Part shown: positions 34,239 to 46,260 of the stretch, piece after piece
Layout of the letters: each line of letters opens with the position of its first letter
Numbering within the stretch: the first letter of the stretch is position 1
NCBI GenBank assembly: GCA_951217055.1
Contig: OX578279.1
Span: 28,360,173 to 28,424,172, forward strand
Direction: 5' to 3'
DNA from: Gerris lacustris
Lineage: Eukaryota; Arthropoda; Insecta; Hemiptera; Gerridae
DNA: 64,000 bases
Made by a program: the position numbers and the translations under genes
Notes under the pieces: model-generated
Seen by the model: the letters and a program-made list of their open reading frames with translations, nothing else
Database searches by the model: none
What the model was told of the DNA's origin: nothing

Positions 34239-35944
34239 ATGGTTTCTTTGCAAACTCCACTTCAGATTGTAAGTAATAATAAAAATGCACTCATAATTAT
34301 ATATTTATTCTTTTTCTGGAAAGGCAGATTGCCATATAGAAGTTCAAACAACTTATAGAGAAAATTCTTTCAAACAAAGCTATCAATTAGGTGGTGAGAG
34401 TCATGTTGTTATTATTAAAGTTCAATAATTGATTGAATAACACTTAAACCTAAAGAAGATTTAAAATGTCGACACGCGTTTGATAATAATTAATATGAAA
34501 TTGTGGTGACAATATTGCGTTACTTTCTATTAACCTCTCTAGTCATAATTATGAAGTGGTACCAATCTCAATCGAAACTACCAATCATTTGATTAAATAA
34601 CTTTAATTCTTGATAATAACTTGATCAAGTTTACTCTTAATTATCATCAGCATTGATTATGCTCAGAGTATAAGTCCATCGACCTACCCTATCATTTTTT
34701 TGAAACTACAATTGTATTTGTAACTTAAAGTTCATGATGAATCACATATTGCAGAAAGGAGATATATGTCCACAAAATAAATGCGTTGCGAGCAAAATCA
34801 ATAAAATAGTGTTCAACTTCATGTACTGATTTTTACATCCCAGCTGCCACTAAGTTATTTTAAGTTAGTCTGTACTTTTAAATAAGCGGCACACTTAATT
34901 ACTAAATAAATGTTTATTACTATACTCATAATTAATTGTAGCATTTAACAAATAAAATGTTTTTTTTAATATTTCAGGTGACTCTTGTGTTTGGTGTCAT
35001 GGTTTTGCAGCAATGTGCAGCAACGTAAGTTTATTTGCTTGATTTCACTTTAATATGTTTATAGGTTCTCTACATTTGATTCACTATTTATTCAATTTAT
35101 GTGGTAAAACACAATGCATTATTTATAATTTATACACAACATCGAAACAATTGTTGTTTATTCTATATTTTAAATTCAATGCTTTCATTGTAGCCCTATT
35201 GCTGCAGAGGAAGACCTCACGGCTGAGGCCTCAGATTACGGACATGTTAGAAATGCAGAGCACAGTCAGCATTCCGTCTTGCATAAACATGTGCACGAGG
35301 GACATGTATTACATCAACATGTTCACGAAGGAAAGAACGATCATTATCACAAGCATGACGGACAACAATATCATAACCATAGCCATGAAGGAACTGCCCA
35401 TCATGAACATAAACACTCTGGAGTCGCTGCCCATAGCCATGGACACGCAGGACAATCTGAACACTCTCACAACCATAAGGGAGATACCGAGCACAAACAT
35501 TATCATGTGGGAGGAGGTCACCATGAGCACACACATCACGGATCAGCTGAACATGAACACACCCACGCTGGACACACTGAACATGACCACCTTCACGGGG
35601 GTTCTTCCGAACATACTCATAACCACGTTGGAGCTGGCGATCACGAACACGGCCATCATGTACTAGGTTCTCATGATCACCAGCACTCCGGACTCGCGGG
35701 GCACGCACACAAACACTCAGGGCACGGATACCATAAGAATAAACATGCTGGACAAGCTGGCTATGGACAAAAACATTATGGAGTAGCATCCTATGAACAT
35801 AAGCATCGTGACCACAAGCACACTGCCTATGGACAAATAGGAGGCATGCATGCTGGACATGGTAACTTCATCAACCATCATGATGGAGTCCTTCCACTTT
35901 ATTATAACGCCGGAAACAGAGGTCATTATGAATTCCTCCACTGA
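34239..35944 (+). CDS. Secreted histidine-rich decapeptide-repeat protein, 3 exons
   Basis: Exons 34239-34268, 34978-35024 and 35194-35944 join to a 275-residue protein; both introns are GT-AG (CAGATT/GTAAGT, TTTCAG/GTG; CAAC/GTAAGT, TTGTAG/CCC). Exons 1-2 encode a signal peptide, MVSLQTPLQI then VTLVFGVMVLQQCAA, so the product is secreted. Exon 3 has a short acidic start (AAEEDLTAEAS), then about 17 repeats of ten residues with the pattern xxxHxHxHxG, such as SAEHEHTHAG and VAAHSHGHAG, decaying towards a Gly/Tyr-containing tail that ends HYEFLH. About 68 residues are His. Alternating His favours binding of Zn, Cu or Ni; this is inferred from composition. No family domain is recognised. It is intact, with TATA box and poly(A) signal. 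Confidence 0.88.
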
Positions 35945-36086
35945 TTCCTTGTACCAGAAGAAAAAAAACAGACTATAGCTATAACATAATTAGCTAGTCT
36001 CTTTATTAACGAAACCAAATAGACTGTTCATAACTATAATGTTAAAAAATATGTATGTATATTTGTTAAAAAAATTTTATACTCCA

Positions 36087-36092
36087 AATAAA
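36087..36092 (+). terminator. Poly(A) signal of the histidine-rich gene
   Basis: AATAAA about 143 bases after the stop codon, in an AT-rich 3' region. Confidence 0.6.
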
Positions 36093-36544
36093 AATTAATT
36101 GAAAAATTAAGGCTTTATTTTATTTTTGTAGGTATTGTTTAATTTTGTCCATAACCAAACCATAATACAAAAGCTTTATTATTAAGTTACATCAAACATT
36201 CAAATTCAAAACATAAGATCTAAAATAATATTTTATTTAAAATAAACAATATGTAGGTATTAAAATAGATTAGATTAACTAGTAACTAATTCGTCACAAA
36301 TTAGGTATAAGTCTACAATTTATGTATGAGACTAATAATTGGATTAAAGGTTAAAAAAGAAAAAGAAAAGTTCCAATCAAACTTTTTAATTATATAATAC
36401 ACCAACTAATTACTCATATGGATTCTCTATTAAATGTGAATCTGATTTTTTTAAACTAAGATTCTAATTAGACTAGAATCCTACTAATTTCTAAAACTAT
36501 TTCATTAATTAAAATAAAGAGGGGCTCAACAAACAATCTTTAAG
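36093..36544. other. AT-rich spacer
   Basis: No feature recognised. Confidence 0.3.
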
Positions 36545-37590
36545 TAAAAGTATTGACAAGAAGGAGTAATATTTATTCATATCTAAGTAAAATATCAAAG
36601 GGAGAAACATTTCAGGTTTGTAAGACTTTCTTTTATCAACGTTTGGACTTAATATGGAACGTTAGAAATTGGGTAGAAGAAGCCGCAATGAAAAATGGAC
36701 TGTCTACCTCATTAGAAGTAATGAATACCACTTGAAAACAAAGAACCATAACTACTGAAAAAAAAAAAAGTTCCTTCGTCAATTTTTACAAAATTTACCA
36801 AAACTTCCATCGCACTATTGCCGTAGGGATAGAACTAAATTATACCTTGAACCATCCTTGTGATACAACACTATTGAAGATGCTTATAAATTTTATTGCT
36901 TGAAGTATAGAGAAATCATAGTGAATGTTTGGAATATTATGAACCTTCAAAATTAGATGGTACACTAAGCAAAGGTCTATTTAACAATATGGTAAAGGAA
37001 AATAAAATTGCAATTCAGCCGCCAAAAAAAAGACAGATGTGATGTATGTATTGAGTTTGAACAAGGGTCAGTTGAGTTGAGCCAAGTGACTATAATTATC
37101 ATATTACAAGAAAAGAACAAGCAAGACGTGAAAAAGAAATCGACAAACTTAAAGGTGAAAAATGAAACTGTATAGTCTTGACTCGATGTTCAAGCCGTGA
37201 AAATTTTCCCTCTACTAAATGCCTCTGCATAATACTGTAGGACAAAATTGTGCTGTCACAACTTTATGGTGTATATTGTGAACAGCCATCCACAAGGTGT
37301 TACTGGTTCGACGAGACACAAGCAGATTTGACGGCTAACACATTTACTAGCTGCCTACTTGACTACTTAGTCGATTAAATGTATATTGTAGACCAATAAT
37401 AATATGGAGTGATGGCTCTCCATACCAAAATCGGAATGTAACGTTAGCTAACGCTTTTCTTTCGTTTAGTGCGTAGAAAGAAATATAACGATATATCATC
37501 AATATTTGGAACCAGGGCACACCCAGATGGAGGCAGACTCTGTTCATGCCAATATTGATTTTAGATGCTAGAAGAGATCCAAAATATGAG
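36545..37590 (+). pseudogene. Decayed DDE-like transposase (family unnamed here)
   Basis: Scattered frames on the plus strand, in order: KDRCDVCIEFEQGS (about 37030), YHITRKEQARREKE (37097-37140), DVQAVKIFPLLNASA then YCRTKLCCHNFMVY (37187-37270), CYWFDETQADLTA (about 37303), RPIIIWSDGSPYQNRNVTLA (37391-37450) and YLEPGHTQMEADSVHANID (37503-37560). These blocks follow the order of a protein widely found in arthropod genomes with a CxxC motif, a DxQA block, an SDGxxYQNRN block and a GHTQMExD block, probably three acidic catalytic positions. Many stops and frameshifts make it inactive. The superfamily is inferred, not certain. Confidence 0.7.
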
Positions 37591-37599
37591 ATCTACGAA

Positions 37600-38702
37600 G
37601 TTAATTATATTTTTTTGTTATTTCTATAATAATGTATTAGTTAAATTATTGGTCAATAAATGTGTACTTTCTTTGATCAAAAAATCTCTGTGTATTTTTT
37701 CATAATACGAGTTTTTTACTCGTTGTTTTATATCTATTATTATACAGACATAAAAATGCCATAAGAACTTAATATTTGAATGCGAAACGTCAGAATAGTA
37801 GTAAATATATTCAAGAGTAAACTCGTATAATAAGTATAATTAAGAAGTGAAAGCTCGTATCATCTGGTTTTTACTATTTTTTTATAATAATAATTAATCG
37901 TATCAACGTGTGAAAATATTGAAAATGGAATTGAACAATAAATTTCAACTATAGATATTCAAGGAAACAGAAAAAAAATTCCTTCTCCTGAAAAGTTGAG
38001 TTTTTGTTGATACGAGGTCTCACTGTATCACCATCGATATTATGCTTTTGGTAGTCGTCTTAGATAATAACCCCCCACCTATTGAAGCTAGAGATTTAAA
38101 ATTTGGTGAAGAAGTTAATTTTTTTGCCCAAAAAAGGAAAGATGTTGCGAACTTCACAACTTAAAATTTCTTCAATCAGCGAGCAATTGCGAACTGATCG
38201 CTACATTAATTTATTTTTTGTAATTTTTGAGTGGTGGATAATTTTAAAGGTATTGAAATTCAGATCACAAAAATACATCGCGTTTCCAAAATGGAGGCTA
38301 TTTTACACCCGAAATTACCAAAGGAAAACCCCTCAAAAAATCCCCCGCCCCGCTGCTTCATAAGGACAGGGAAATAAATGAGGAAAATATAGGTACATCA
38401 TTGTGTAATTCGGGAAGTTTAATATAAAAAAAGGTCAAATTTTAGAACTTTAAGATGGCCGTAAGTATTGTGACCCAAAATTTTTATTTTTTGAATGGAA
38501 TAATTAATTAAAATAGAACTGTCTATTCATCTTCTTTGGTCATTAAAAATCGCAAAATATAATATGCTATTCAATTTTTTCATTTAAAAAAAAAAAATTA
38601 AATGCACTGTTGAATTAATAATATAATAATGACTTTAGATATATATGTAACATTTCGTCCGCTACTAGTCATCTTTAGATCAATGATTTTAGTGACGCGG
38701 TA
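37600..38702. other. AT-rich intergenic sequence
   Basis: No gene recognised. The words ACTCGT and ACGAGT recur in both orientations between 37705 and 37860 (for example TACGAGTTTTTTACTCGT), possibly the end of an old element. An open frame at 38103-38363 has no protein-like features. Confidence 0.3.
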
Positions 38703-39460
38703 AATTAAAATAAATAGAACATCTACTCTCTATCACTACTTCATTAGCTAATCTAGCAGTAGATTGAAAATATCTAAGAAAAAGTATGGATAAGCTATAA
38801 AAGAAAATATAAAAAAGACAACAAGTAAAGATAAGAAAAGGCAGGAGAGGGATATTCAATGTTTTTGGCATAATGGTATTTTAATTTGAATGTATGAATA
38901 ATATAATTTAAAGTTAGGTATATTATAAGTTAGTGTCTATTTTCTAATCAGTATATCAAAATAATAATAAGTATCAGTATATGTGTATGAAAAGCAAGTG
39001 AAACATATGTGCAGCACTTGTCTGATTCTTATATTATTTTCCTCCATTTATTTTATGTTTGTTCCAGTTATTTCAGAATTCAACGAACTTTATTTTTTAC
39101 AGACGTCGAGCTCAAATTGTGTGTAACAAAAGAAGTAAAAATTCCATCAAACTGACTTGCTTGAAAAAATTGCTATGAAAAATTCAGCTCGAATACCTTC
39201 ATTCAACCATTTTCCTTTTGATTTTTAGGTTTTTTTTTGTAAAAGTTTAAGAGATGCAGTCAAAACAACTCAACCATTGTTAGTTCTTTTTTATAGCCTT
39301 TTTAGTAACATTTATTTTTTCATGTTTGGTAACATCAAAATAGATTGTTTTCAGTATTTGTTTAAAAAAAGAACTAACAATGAGTTGAGTGGCTTTGACT
39401 GTATGTCTTTGACTATATTAGTCAAAGACACTATTATATTATATTCGTGTAGTAGTATGA
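38703..39460 (+). repeat. Dispersed repeat, copy 2 of an approximately 800-bp segment
   Basis: Diverged copy of 29236-30085 (same orientation, about 9.5 kb away). It keeps the internal foldback (GATGCAGTCAAAACAACTC near 39253 and the complementary GAGTGGCTTTGACTG near 39388). Confidence 0.75.
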
Positions 39461-39855
39461 AAATAAGATTATTTTCAGTATTTTATAAAGAAAAAAATGG
39501 GCTTCAAGATATATCGAGAATTTTTTTGACACGTTATTCAAATATTTTGTAGTATTATAACCTTCTTCTATTTTGTTAAAATCTTGTTACTCTTTAAATA
39601 TTTGATTGTTTACTCTTTTATATTTGTACAATATATAAAATAATTATTTTTGTTATTTTATTTATTTATGTACATATACTTTGTTATAAACATATTCTTA
39701 TAATTTCTGTTATATATTTATTATTAGAAGTTTTGTTAAATGTTTAGCTAGTTGCTACTTAGTATTTATCAATTTATTTAGTAATATTTATGTATTTCGA
39801 AGGAAATTGATTTATGAATGTTTATAACCTCTTGATGTTAATGCTTTTGTTTTTG
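39461..39855. other. Very AT-rich spacer
   Basis: No feature recognised beyond the end of the duplicated segment. Confidence 0.3.
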
Positions 39856-40036
39856 TTTAAATATTTTAATTAAGTAATGTGTTGTTGCCGGACACAATGA
39901 CCAAATATAGGTCACCACAGCAACGGCTGAAAAATTCTAATTGATTTGTATTATAATTACCTTCCAATTTCCATGTTATGTAAGCTATTATAGCATTTTA
40001 ATAAATGGTTTATTATTATTACTATTATTATTATTA
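39856..40036 (+). mobile_element. Possible retroposon 3' end with (ATT)n tail
   Basis: TTGTTGCCGGACACAATGACC..., then a run into AATAAATGG and a (TTA)n tail (40006-40036). A unique block followed by a trinucleotide tail is typical of SINE or non-LTR 3' ends. No promoter boxes are seen, so this is tentative. Confidence 0.3.
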
Positions 40037-41254
40037 TGTTCTTGATATTGCTATTAATTTCACAATTTGATTTTATGCTTGAGCACTTGAGCGCTCTCGG
40101 TGCATACCATGTAGCTTTTTAATCAATTGCATTTAATTGCATTAATAATTTTGTTAATGACTTAGCTAACTGGAAAATGCACACCCTTAAGCGGGGGTTA
40201 CACTTAAGCTGGTTTGCCAGCCGCAGGTTGGCTTGCAGCGCTGGTAAAATTGTACCTATCCCAACTTCTTCAGCCGCTTTTAAACCTGACCTTTTTAAGA
40301 AAAATGTGTTGTAAATCTCAATCATGGATCATGGATATACTTCACTCTAAGTAAGTCAAGCAGTCTAGCGAACTGATTGAGCCTTTTTTCTTCTTAAGAT
40401 CTATGCTCAAAAAACAAAAAAAGCAACTAAGTTAGCTAGGCAGAAGGAATAACTATTAACTGAGTTAACTAACTAAACTCTTACCTAACTACTATTAAAT
40501 AACTCAACTGAGTTATCGAATTAATTACTATGACTAGGAAGGAACTTAAAAAAGAAATAATGAAGCTATCTAAGGTTCAAGTACAGATACTATAGTACCT
40601 ATGTTCAAGATAATTTTCTCTATATTAGTTTTGTTAATCGAACAAAATACGTCCCTAAACTATATGTTCTAACTAAGCTTTCAAACTACAATCTCCATTG
40701 AGGCACATTCTTAACAAATTAAATAAAAAAGTAAACCACTCCACCCATAATTAATGCGAGTAATACCTAAATTCTGATATTTTGATCATAACTTACATTG
40801 GACTCATGCCAGAGAATATTGGGACTTTTATAAACCAAAATAATGTATATGTGGGTTTCAGTTAGGAAATATGGTATGCGGCTGAACTTACTTAACGACT
40901 AGTGGCACGGATATAAATTAAACTGAAAAAAATAAATGTTAAAGAACAAGACTAAAGTCTGGTTTAGTCATGTAGATCGATACAATAATCATGCTTTTTG
41001 CTTCATGAATTAATTTTATAATATTTTATAAATGATCATCTTCAAATATAACTATGTATTCATAAACAGTTTATGTACATTAATAGTACGGCTTTTAATA
41101 TTTATTTTTGAGAATTTTTATCAAAAGCCGACTTTATAGAATAAAGTTACGTATATGGGGTAGAATGTGTGCTTGCGCTTAGTTTAAAAAAAATATTTTT
41201 CGTTTTGTAAAATTAAAAGGTAAATTATAGTAGTTTTTTTTAAGTTCTTTGTAT
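40037..41254. other. Intergenic sequence
   Basis: No gene recognised. Around 40190-40290 there is a GC-richer patch (GGTTTGCCAGCCGCAGGTTG) that stands out from its surroundings but has no supported identity. Confidence 0.3.
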
Positions 41255-41870
41255 TATTATGAAGGCGTAATTTTAGTAGAAAAATAAATCTAACTACGAG
41301 TACATATGCGTAACTCCGTGAATGTACGTGCTTAATATACTCATAAAATTATCGGATGGACACTTAGGGTAGAAGTTGATTTAGATAGAAGAATTTCGAA
41401 AGTTCCTTTTTTTATTATTATTAAGGCGTAATGTGAATAGAAAAATAAATCTAACTACGAGTACATATGCGTAACTCCGTGAATGTACGTGCTTAATATA
41501 CTCATAAAATTATCGGATGGACACTTAGGGTAGAAGTTGATTTAGATAGAAGAATTTCGAAAGTTCCTTTTTTTTTATTATTATTAAGGCGTAATGTCAA
41601 TAGAAAAATAAATCTAACTACGAGTACATATGCGTAACTCCGTGAATGTACGTGCTTAATATACTCATAAAATTATCGGATGGACACTTAGGGTAGAAGT
41701 TGATTTAGATAGAAGAATTTCGAAAGTTCCTTTTTTTATTATTATTAAGGCGTAATGTGAATAGAAAAATAAATCTAACTACGAGTACATATGTGTAACT
41801 CCGTGAATGTACGTGCTTAATGCTTAATGTACTCATAAAATGATCGGAAGGACACTCAAGGTAGAGTTGA
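41255..41870 (+). repeat. Tandem repeat, about 161-bp unit, 4 copies
   Basis: The phrase TACATATGCGTAACTCCGTG recurs at 41301, 41462, 41625 and (one change) 41786. Copies 1-3 are nearly identical, indicating recent expansion; they end in CGAAAGTTCC and a T run. The fourth diverges in its 3' part. Confidence 0.9.
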
Positions 41871-41937
41871 TTTTGATCAATTGATTTAGATCAGTTGATT
41901 TAGATCAGTTGATTTAGATCAGTTGATTTAGATAAGA
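41864..41937 (+). repeat. 15-bp tandem repeat TTGATTTAGATCAG
   Basis: Four to five copies of TTGATTTAGATCAG-like units (15-base period) grown from the word TTGATTTAGATAGA at the end of the 161-base unit. Confidence 0.85.
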
Positions 41938-41939
41938 GG

Positions 41940-43205
41940 AATTACGAAAAGTCAAAATGAGAGAGTGATTTCAGTAGGTCATTAATAAAGATGTTTCAAA
42001 AGGTCCTGTGTGGAACCTATTATGTAATAATTAAAAATGTTCTTGCTTAACTAGCATTTCGAATTATTTCAACGGATAAATTACCAAAATAATACAATAA
42101 CTCTATATTTTTTCTTTTCATATGCACAAGCGTTCAAGTCCAAACATTTGAAATATTCGTGTAATATAAGTAATTCAATTTTTGAACTGAATTAAATATG
42201 TCTCATTTTTTTTCAAGTATCATTTATTTGAAACTTATAATGAATCAAGTCGTTATGAGATCTGCCTTAACTAGGGAGAAAGTTATTCTTCTTTTTAAAC
42301 TCGGAATAGCGTGAAAAAATTCACTTCTACCTTAAGGATTTCCACTCAACAATATTTTTTGTATAAAACCTCAATTTTTAATCTGAGATACATACTGTTC
42401 GTAAATATATACTTATTAAGTAACTTTATACGATTATGCGTATATTTATTTTCCCTCTTTTAGCAAAAGGTTTAGAAAAGCTTGAGTTTAAAGTACTAAT
42501 AATAATACATAATCCTAACCTAAGTATGAAATTGAAGGTAAACATTAAACAAAAGAAGCCATTCAATCTTCATTCTGACTTCATACTTCTTACTAAAACG
42601 TTCATTGTAGTTTCTATCATGTGAATATTAGATTATAGCCAGAACAATAATTTTATTTCGTATTTAGTTCCTACGTAACACACATTTTATACGAAGCATT
42701 AAAAAAACTTTTTTAAAAAGGCATATGAGTATGCTAAAGTAGTTTATTTTTAACTTAGGACTTAGATGATTGTTGCTACCGAAATTTAGTTAAACTCAGA
42801 GTAAATATTCAAATCAGTTGTTTGTCAAACAATAATTAAGATTTTAGTTAACCACATGAATTGATCGTCTTCAGTCAAATAATGAATTTATGTATCAAAT
42901 AAATTAAAATATTTTGCTCTTACACAAACGATGTATAGAAAGAGAGTAATTTTGATGGCGCAGAAATTAAATTTTTAGCCTTATAGTTATAGGCCAATGG
43001 AGTTTCTGCATACAGGTAAAAAAACATGCTGCAAACATCAACTAGCTTTAATTGAGGTATTTATTAAGTTCTATATTTAAGTAGTCATACAATTCTTTAA
43101 CTTTCAGTCCAGGAAATAGCAAAAGATGCTAATGACTATTTCTTTTATTGTTATTATTATATATTCACGGTTATTTAATATTTCACTTGTTCATAAGATA
43201 CAAAT
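41940..43205. other. AT-rich intergenic sequence
   Basis: No gene or repeat is recognised except CAGTCCAGGAAATAGC near 43105, which resembles the end of the 26500-27015 MITE. Confidence 0.3.
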
Positions 43206-43210
43206 TTTTC

Positions 43211-43532
43211 CACTATCGATAGAAAGCTGAAGAAACCCACTTTTCGACTACCAATAGAAAGCTACAGAAATCCACTTTTTGACTACCAATAAAAAGCTAA
43301 AGAAACCCACTTTTTTGACTACCTATAGAAAACTGAAGAAACCCATTTTTCGACTACCTATAAAAAGCTAAAGAAACCCACTTTTAGTTTACTTATAAAA
43401 AGCTGAAGAAACCCACTTTTCGAATACCTATAGAAAGCTGAAGAAACCCACTTTACGACTACCTACAGAAAGCTGAAGAAACCCACTTTACGACTACCTA
43501 TAAAGCTGAAGAAACCCACTTTTCAACTGCCT
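43211..43532 (+). repeat. Minisatellite, about 35-bp unit, 9 copies
   Basis: Unit: GAAAGCTGAAGAAACCCAC, then TTTTCGACTACCTATA, with 34-37-base length variants and substitutions (GCTAAAG, GCTACAG). Confidence 0.9.
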
Positions 43533-43849
43533 GAAACTTTCACCGATTATCTATTTCCGATGACAATGCAAGTTAATCAAAATCAGGAAAATTTATATAC
43601 ATATATTTAAATTATTAGTTTTTATATATAAAATTAAGAACCGCAATAGTTATGAAAATTTTAAATTTCCTTAAGCATGATATACCTGAAGTGGGTTCAA
43701 AACATAATACACACTCCTCCGGAGGAATTAGAGCATATATTTATTAGTGTCAGACCAATAGAAAAAACGTGGTCAAAAACGATGTTTCTAACATTTTGGA
43801 GATTCTAAATAAATTAGTAAACTAATGTAAACTACTGTCGAGCTAAGGA

Positions 43850-44040
43850 GTAGTCAGGGTGGATTTTATGTACAGGAAAGTATTGTCTTGCCTGATAAAA
43901 TGGTATCCATGGGTTGGTGTAGTGTGTCCTGTAAATAGTCTGGTCAACTTGACATCCTTGTGTCAGGTTCGTCTTAACATGAAGTTATACTTTGGGGCGT
44001 AAATGACCTTAGAAGTCGAACGCCTACAACAATAAACAAG
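43850..44040 (+). mobile_element. SINE-like 3' fragment (tentative)
   Basis: The segment ending GGGGCGTAAATGACCTTAGA then AGTCGAACGCC and an A-rich tail resembles the conserved 3' part of some tRNA-derived arthropod SINEs. No A or B box is seen. Recognition is by resemblance only. Confidence 0.3.
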
Positions 44041-44237
44041 TAAAGGTAATAATAAATAATTGCCCGTCAACTAATTTATTGTGATTATTGGCTCAATATT
44101 CGCGCATGGACATTATAAAATTAAGTTGTTTTTTCTTCATTAAGTAAATACAAAAAGTAATTCCTGTATCATATATCACTTTCCTGTATAATATATAAAT
44201 AAAATGTATTCTAATTTTGCGAATTTACACCAAATTT

Positions 44238-44520
44238 AAAAAAAAAAACACAGATCGTGGAAAGGTTTAGGCCTGACTGCCTGACAAAGGTTTATATACA
44301 TATCTATATACGAAATGGATAAAAAGCGACTGGCGTAAAGCTCCATCATTTATATAAGCCATAAAGTTGACTTTCGTGACTGGATATACGTCACTTCATT
44401 TAAAATTTAAGTAGCTATCCGGCTATCCATTTATCACCGAGCGTGTCGGTGTCGGGTATCGAACTCGGATCTCCTGCTTCCAAGACAAGAATGATAGCAA
44501 TTCGGACCCCAAAAACACTA
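44238..44520 (-). mobile_element. tRNA-derived SINE-like element, reverse orientation
   Basis: On the minus strand GCAGGAGATCCGAGTTCGAT then ACCCGACACCG resembles an RNA polymerase III B box with its T-arm context (GTTCGATACCC). Upstream (44520-44485) a variant A-box region is degraded. Downstream the body runs about 230 bases and ends in a T-rich stretch. The head is too diverged to be a tRNA gene. Confidence 0.45.
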
Positions 44521-44838
44521 TAATACCAAATACTAATAATAAACCACGTCTTCTCATACAACTTCTTCAAACCAGTAGGTACAAATAGTTGACTTGTTTA
44601 TCATTTCAATAAAATTTTAATTTTTTCACTTTAAATAACTTCTTCAAGACCCTGGGAACATAACTGGGATTGGATTTACAGGCAAATTCAAGTAACTTAA
44701 AAAAAACATATTATTAAAATAAAGACTTTGTAAGCATACTTATAATAGTGATGAAACTAGCTTTTACTTATAAGAAATTAGTAAAATTATCCATTCATTC
44801 GATTAGATTAATATGCTTAGGTATATTACTTAAGTAAG

Positions 44839-45290
44839 TTTGCTTCCGAGCACAACAAAGCATTGTGATCATTTTAAAAAACGACGATTTGAAAAATTCC
44901 TGGACAGAAATCCGTTTAAGACATCAGGAGGGAAAGTCCGAGTGAGTTGGTTCATGTCTGTCTGTCCGTCGGTCTGTTGTATCACATGTTTGCGAAACTT
45001 GTTGAAAAAACCATATCTTAAAACTACTCGTCCGATTTTGATGGAATTTTTAGGTAGATTTAATTATGGCTTTAAAAGGTAGGTCATAAAAGGTAGGGCT
45101 AGCCCATTGTTGTTCCAATATTAATTTCAACTTCCTCTTCCGCACGCTCACAAACGTTTTTTATCAACACCTAAACCTTTAAAAAAAACATCCAATTTTC
45201 AAGAAATTTGAATGATTTGTCAAAAGTACCTAACAGATCGTTCCATATTAATTTTAACTATCTGCGCATTTAATATAGCTTAATTGGTCC
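44839..45290 (+). mobile_element. Dispersed repeat family K, copy
   Basis: Starts TTTGCTTCCGAGCACAAC and keeps CCGTTTAAGACATCAGG, GTCTGTCTGTCCGTCGG and CGTCCGATTTTGATGG. The expected 3' end is replaced by an inverted one (next entry). Confidence 0.65.
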
Positions 45291-45299
45291 TTTAAAAAT

Positions 45300-45395
45300 A
45301 GTCTCCTAATTAGTGTAGCATATAGCTTCCTCGCATCCTATCACGTACTTTAATGTTTCGTTTTTAAGACCCATTATTGTCTAATATTTTAATTT
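45300..45395 (-). mobile_element. Family K 3' end, inverted
   Basis: TAGTGTAGCATATAGCTTCC then TCGCATCCTATCACGTAC is the reverse complement of the family's 3' end, ending near CCCATTATTGTCTAAT. Two family members abut head to head here. Confidence 0.6.
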
Positions 45396-45419
45396 TTCCC
45401 CACCTTTTGTAACGAAATT

Positions 45420-45975
45420 TGTATGTGAATCCCTATTAAAAAAATCCGCTTCAGACATCAGAGAACAATTTTGGTTTCGTGTCTGCCTGTCAGTCTTTTA
45501 GTCGTTCAACATTTTATTCGAACCAACAAAAAAATTATTGGTCCGATTTTAATTAAATTTAGATGGTAGGCTTTTATTAGTCCATTGCTAGTTCCATATT
45601 AATTTCAACCTTTGGCGTTAATTGGTTTCTCTTGTACATGCACACAAACTATTTTTTCATGTCATTTATATCTTTAATAGTAGGTACTCTGTCAATTTTT
45701 TTAAAAAATTGGATGATTTGTCCAAAGTAGCCCACAGATCGTCCCAATTTCAACCGTTGCGTCATAACGCAAAATGTTGCTAAATTGATCCGTTTATTCG
45801 TACTTCAAGAAACAAAACAATAATTGCGATATATATGTATATATAATCACAAATAATTAATTAATAATTAGCTTAAAAATTAATTAATTAGCAGTAAAAA
45901 TCAAAACATCATTAAAGTACGCGATAGGATGCGAGGTAGCTATGTACCTACCACACTAATTGGCAGACGATTTTC
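45420..45975 (+). mobile_element. Dispersed repeat family K, 5'-diverged copy
   Basis: From about CCGCTTCAGACATCAGAGAA to ACACTAATTGGCAGACGATT. Keeps GTCCGATTTTAATTAAATTT and GCGATAGGATGCGAGG. The first 40 bases of the consensus are unrecognisable. Confidence 0.65.
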
Positions 45976-46260
45976 AAATCAGTGACAATTGTTTTGATTT
46001 TACACAAAAGAAAGAGCAATCAAACAATATTAAAATTGGAAATAAGGTTGCAATAAATATGGGACCAACAATGGGTTAATTGTGACTTATTGTTTTAATT
46101 TTAAGTATACTTCATAATTCTTGTCTTTATTGCCCTGCTGTTCATTATATGTTCCAACAAACTTCCAAGTTAGCCAAGATAATCTTATATTGATACTATC
46201 TGATAACAAGTAATTTCATACTTATTCAGATAAAAGCCGAGAACTCGCTGGCTGGCGTAA

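Noticed and set aside
35055..35941. Other-frame and antisense open frames over the histidine-rich exon
   Set aside because: They are shadows created by the 30-base coding repeat; the frame with splice-joined signal peptide and regular His/Gly pattern is the real one.
44440..44500. Functional tRNA gene
   Set aside because: Only a B-box/T-arm-like segment is present; no acceptor stem or anticodon arm can be folded. SINE-derived is more likely.
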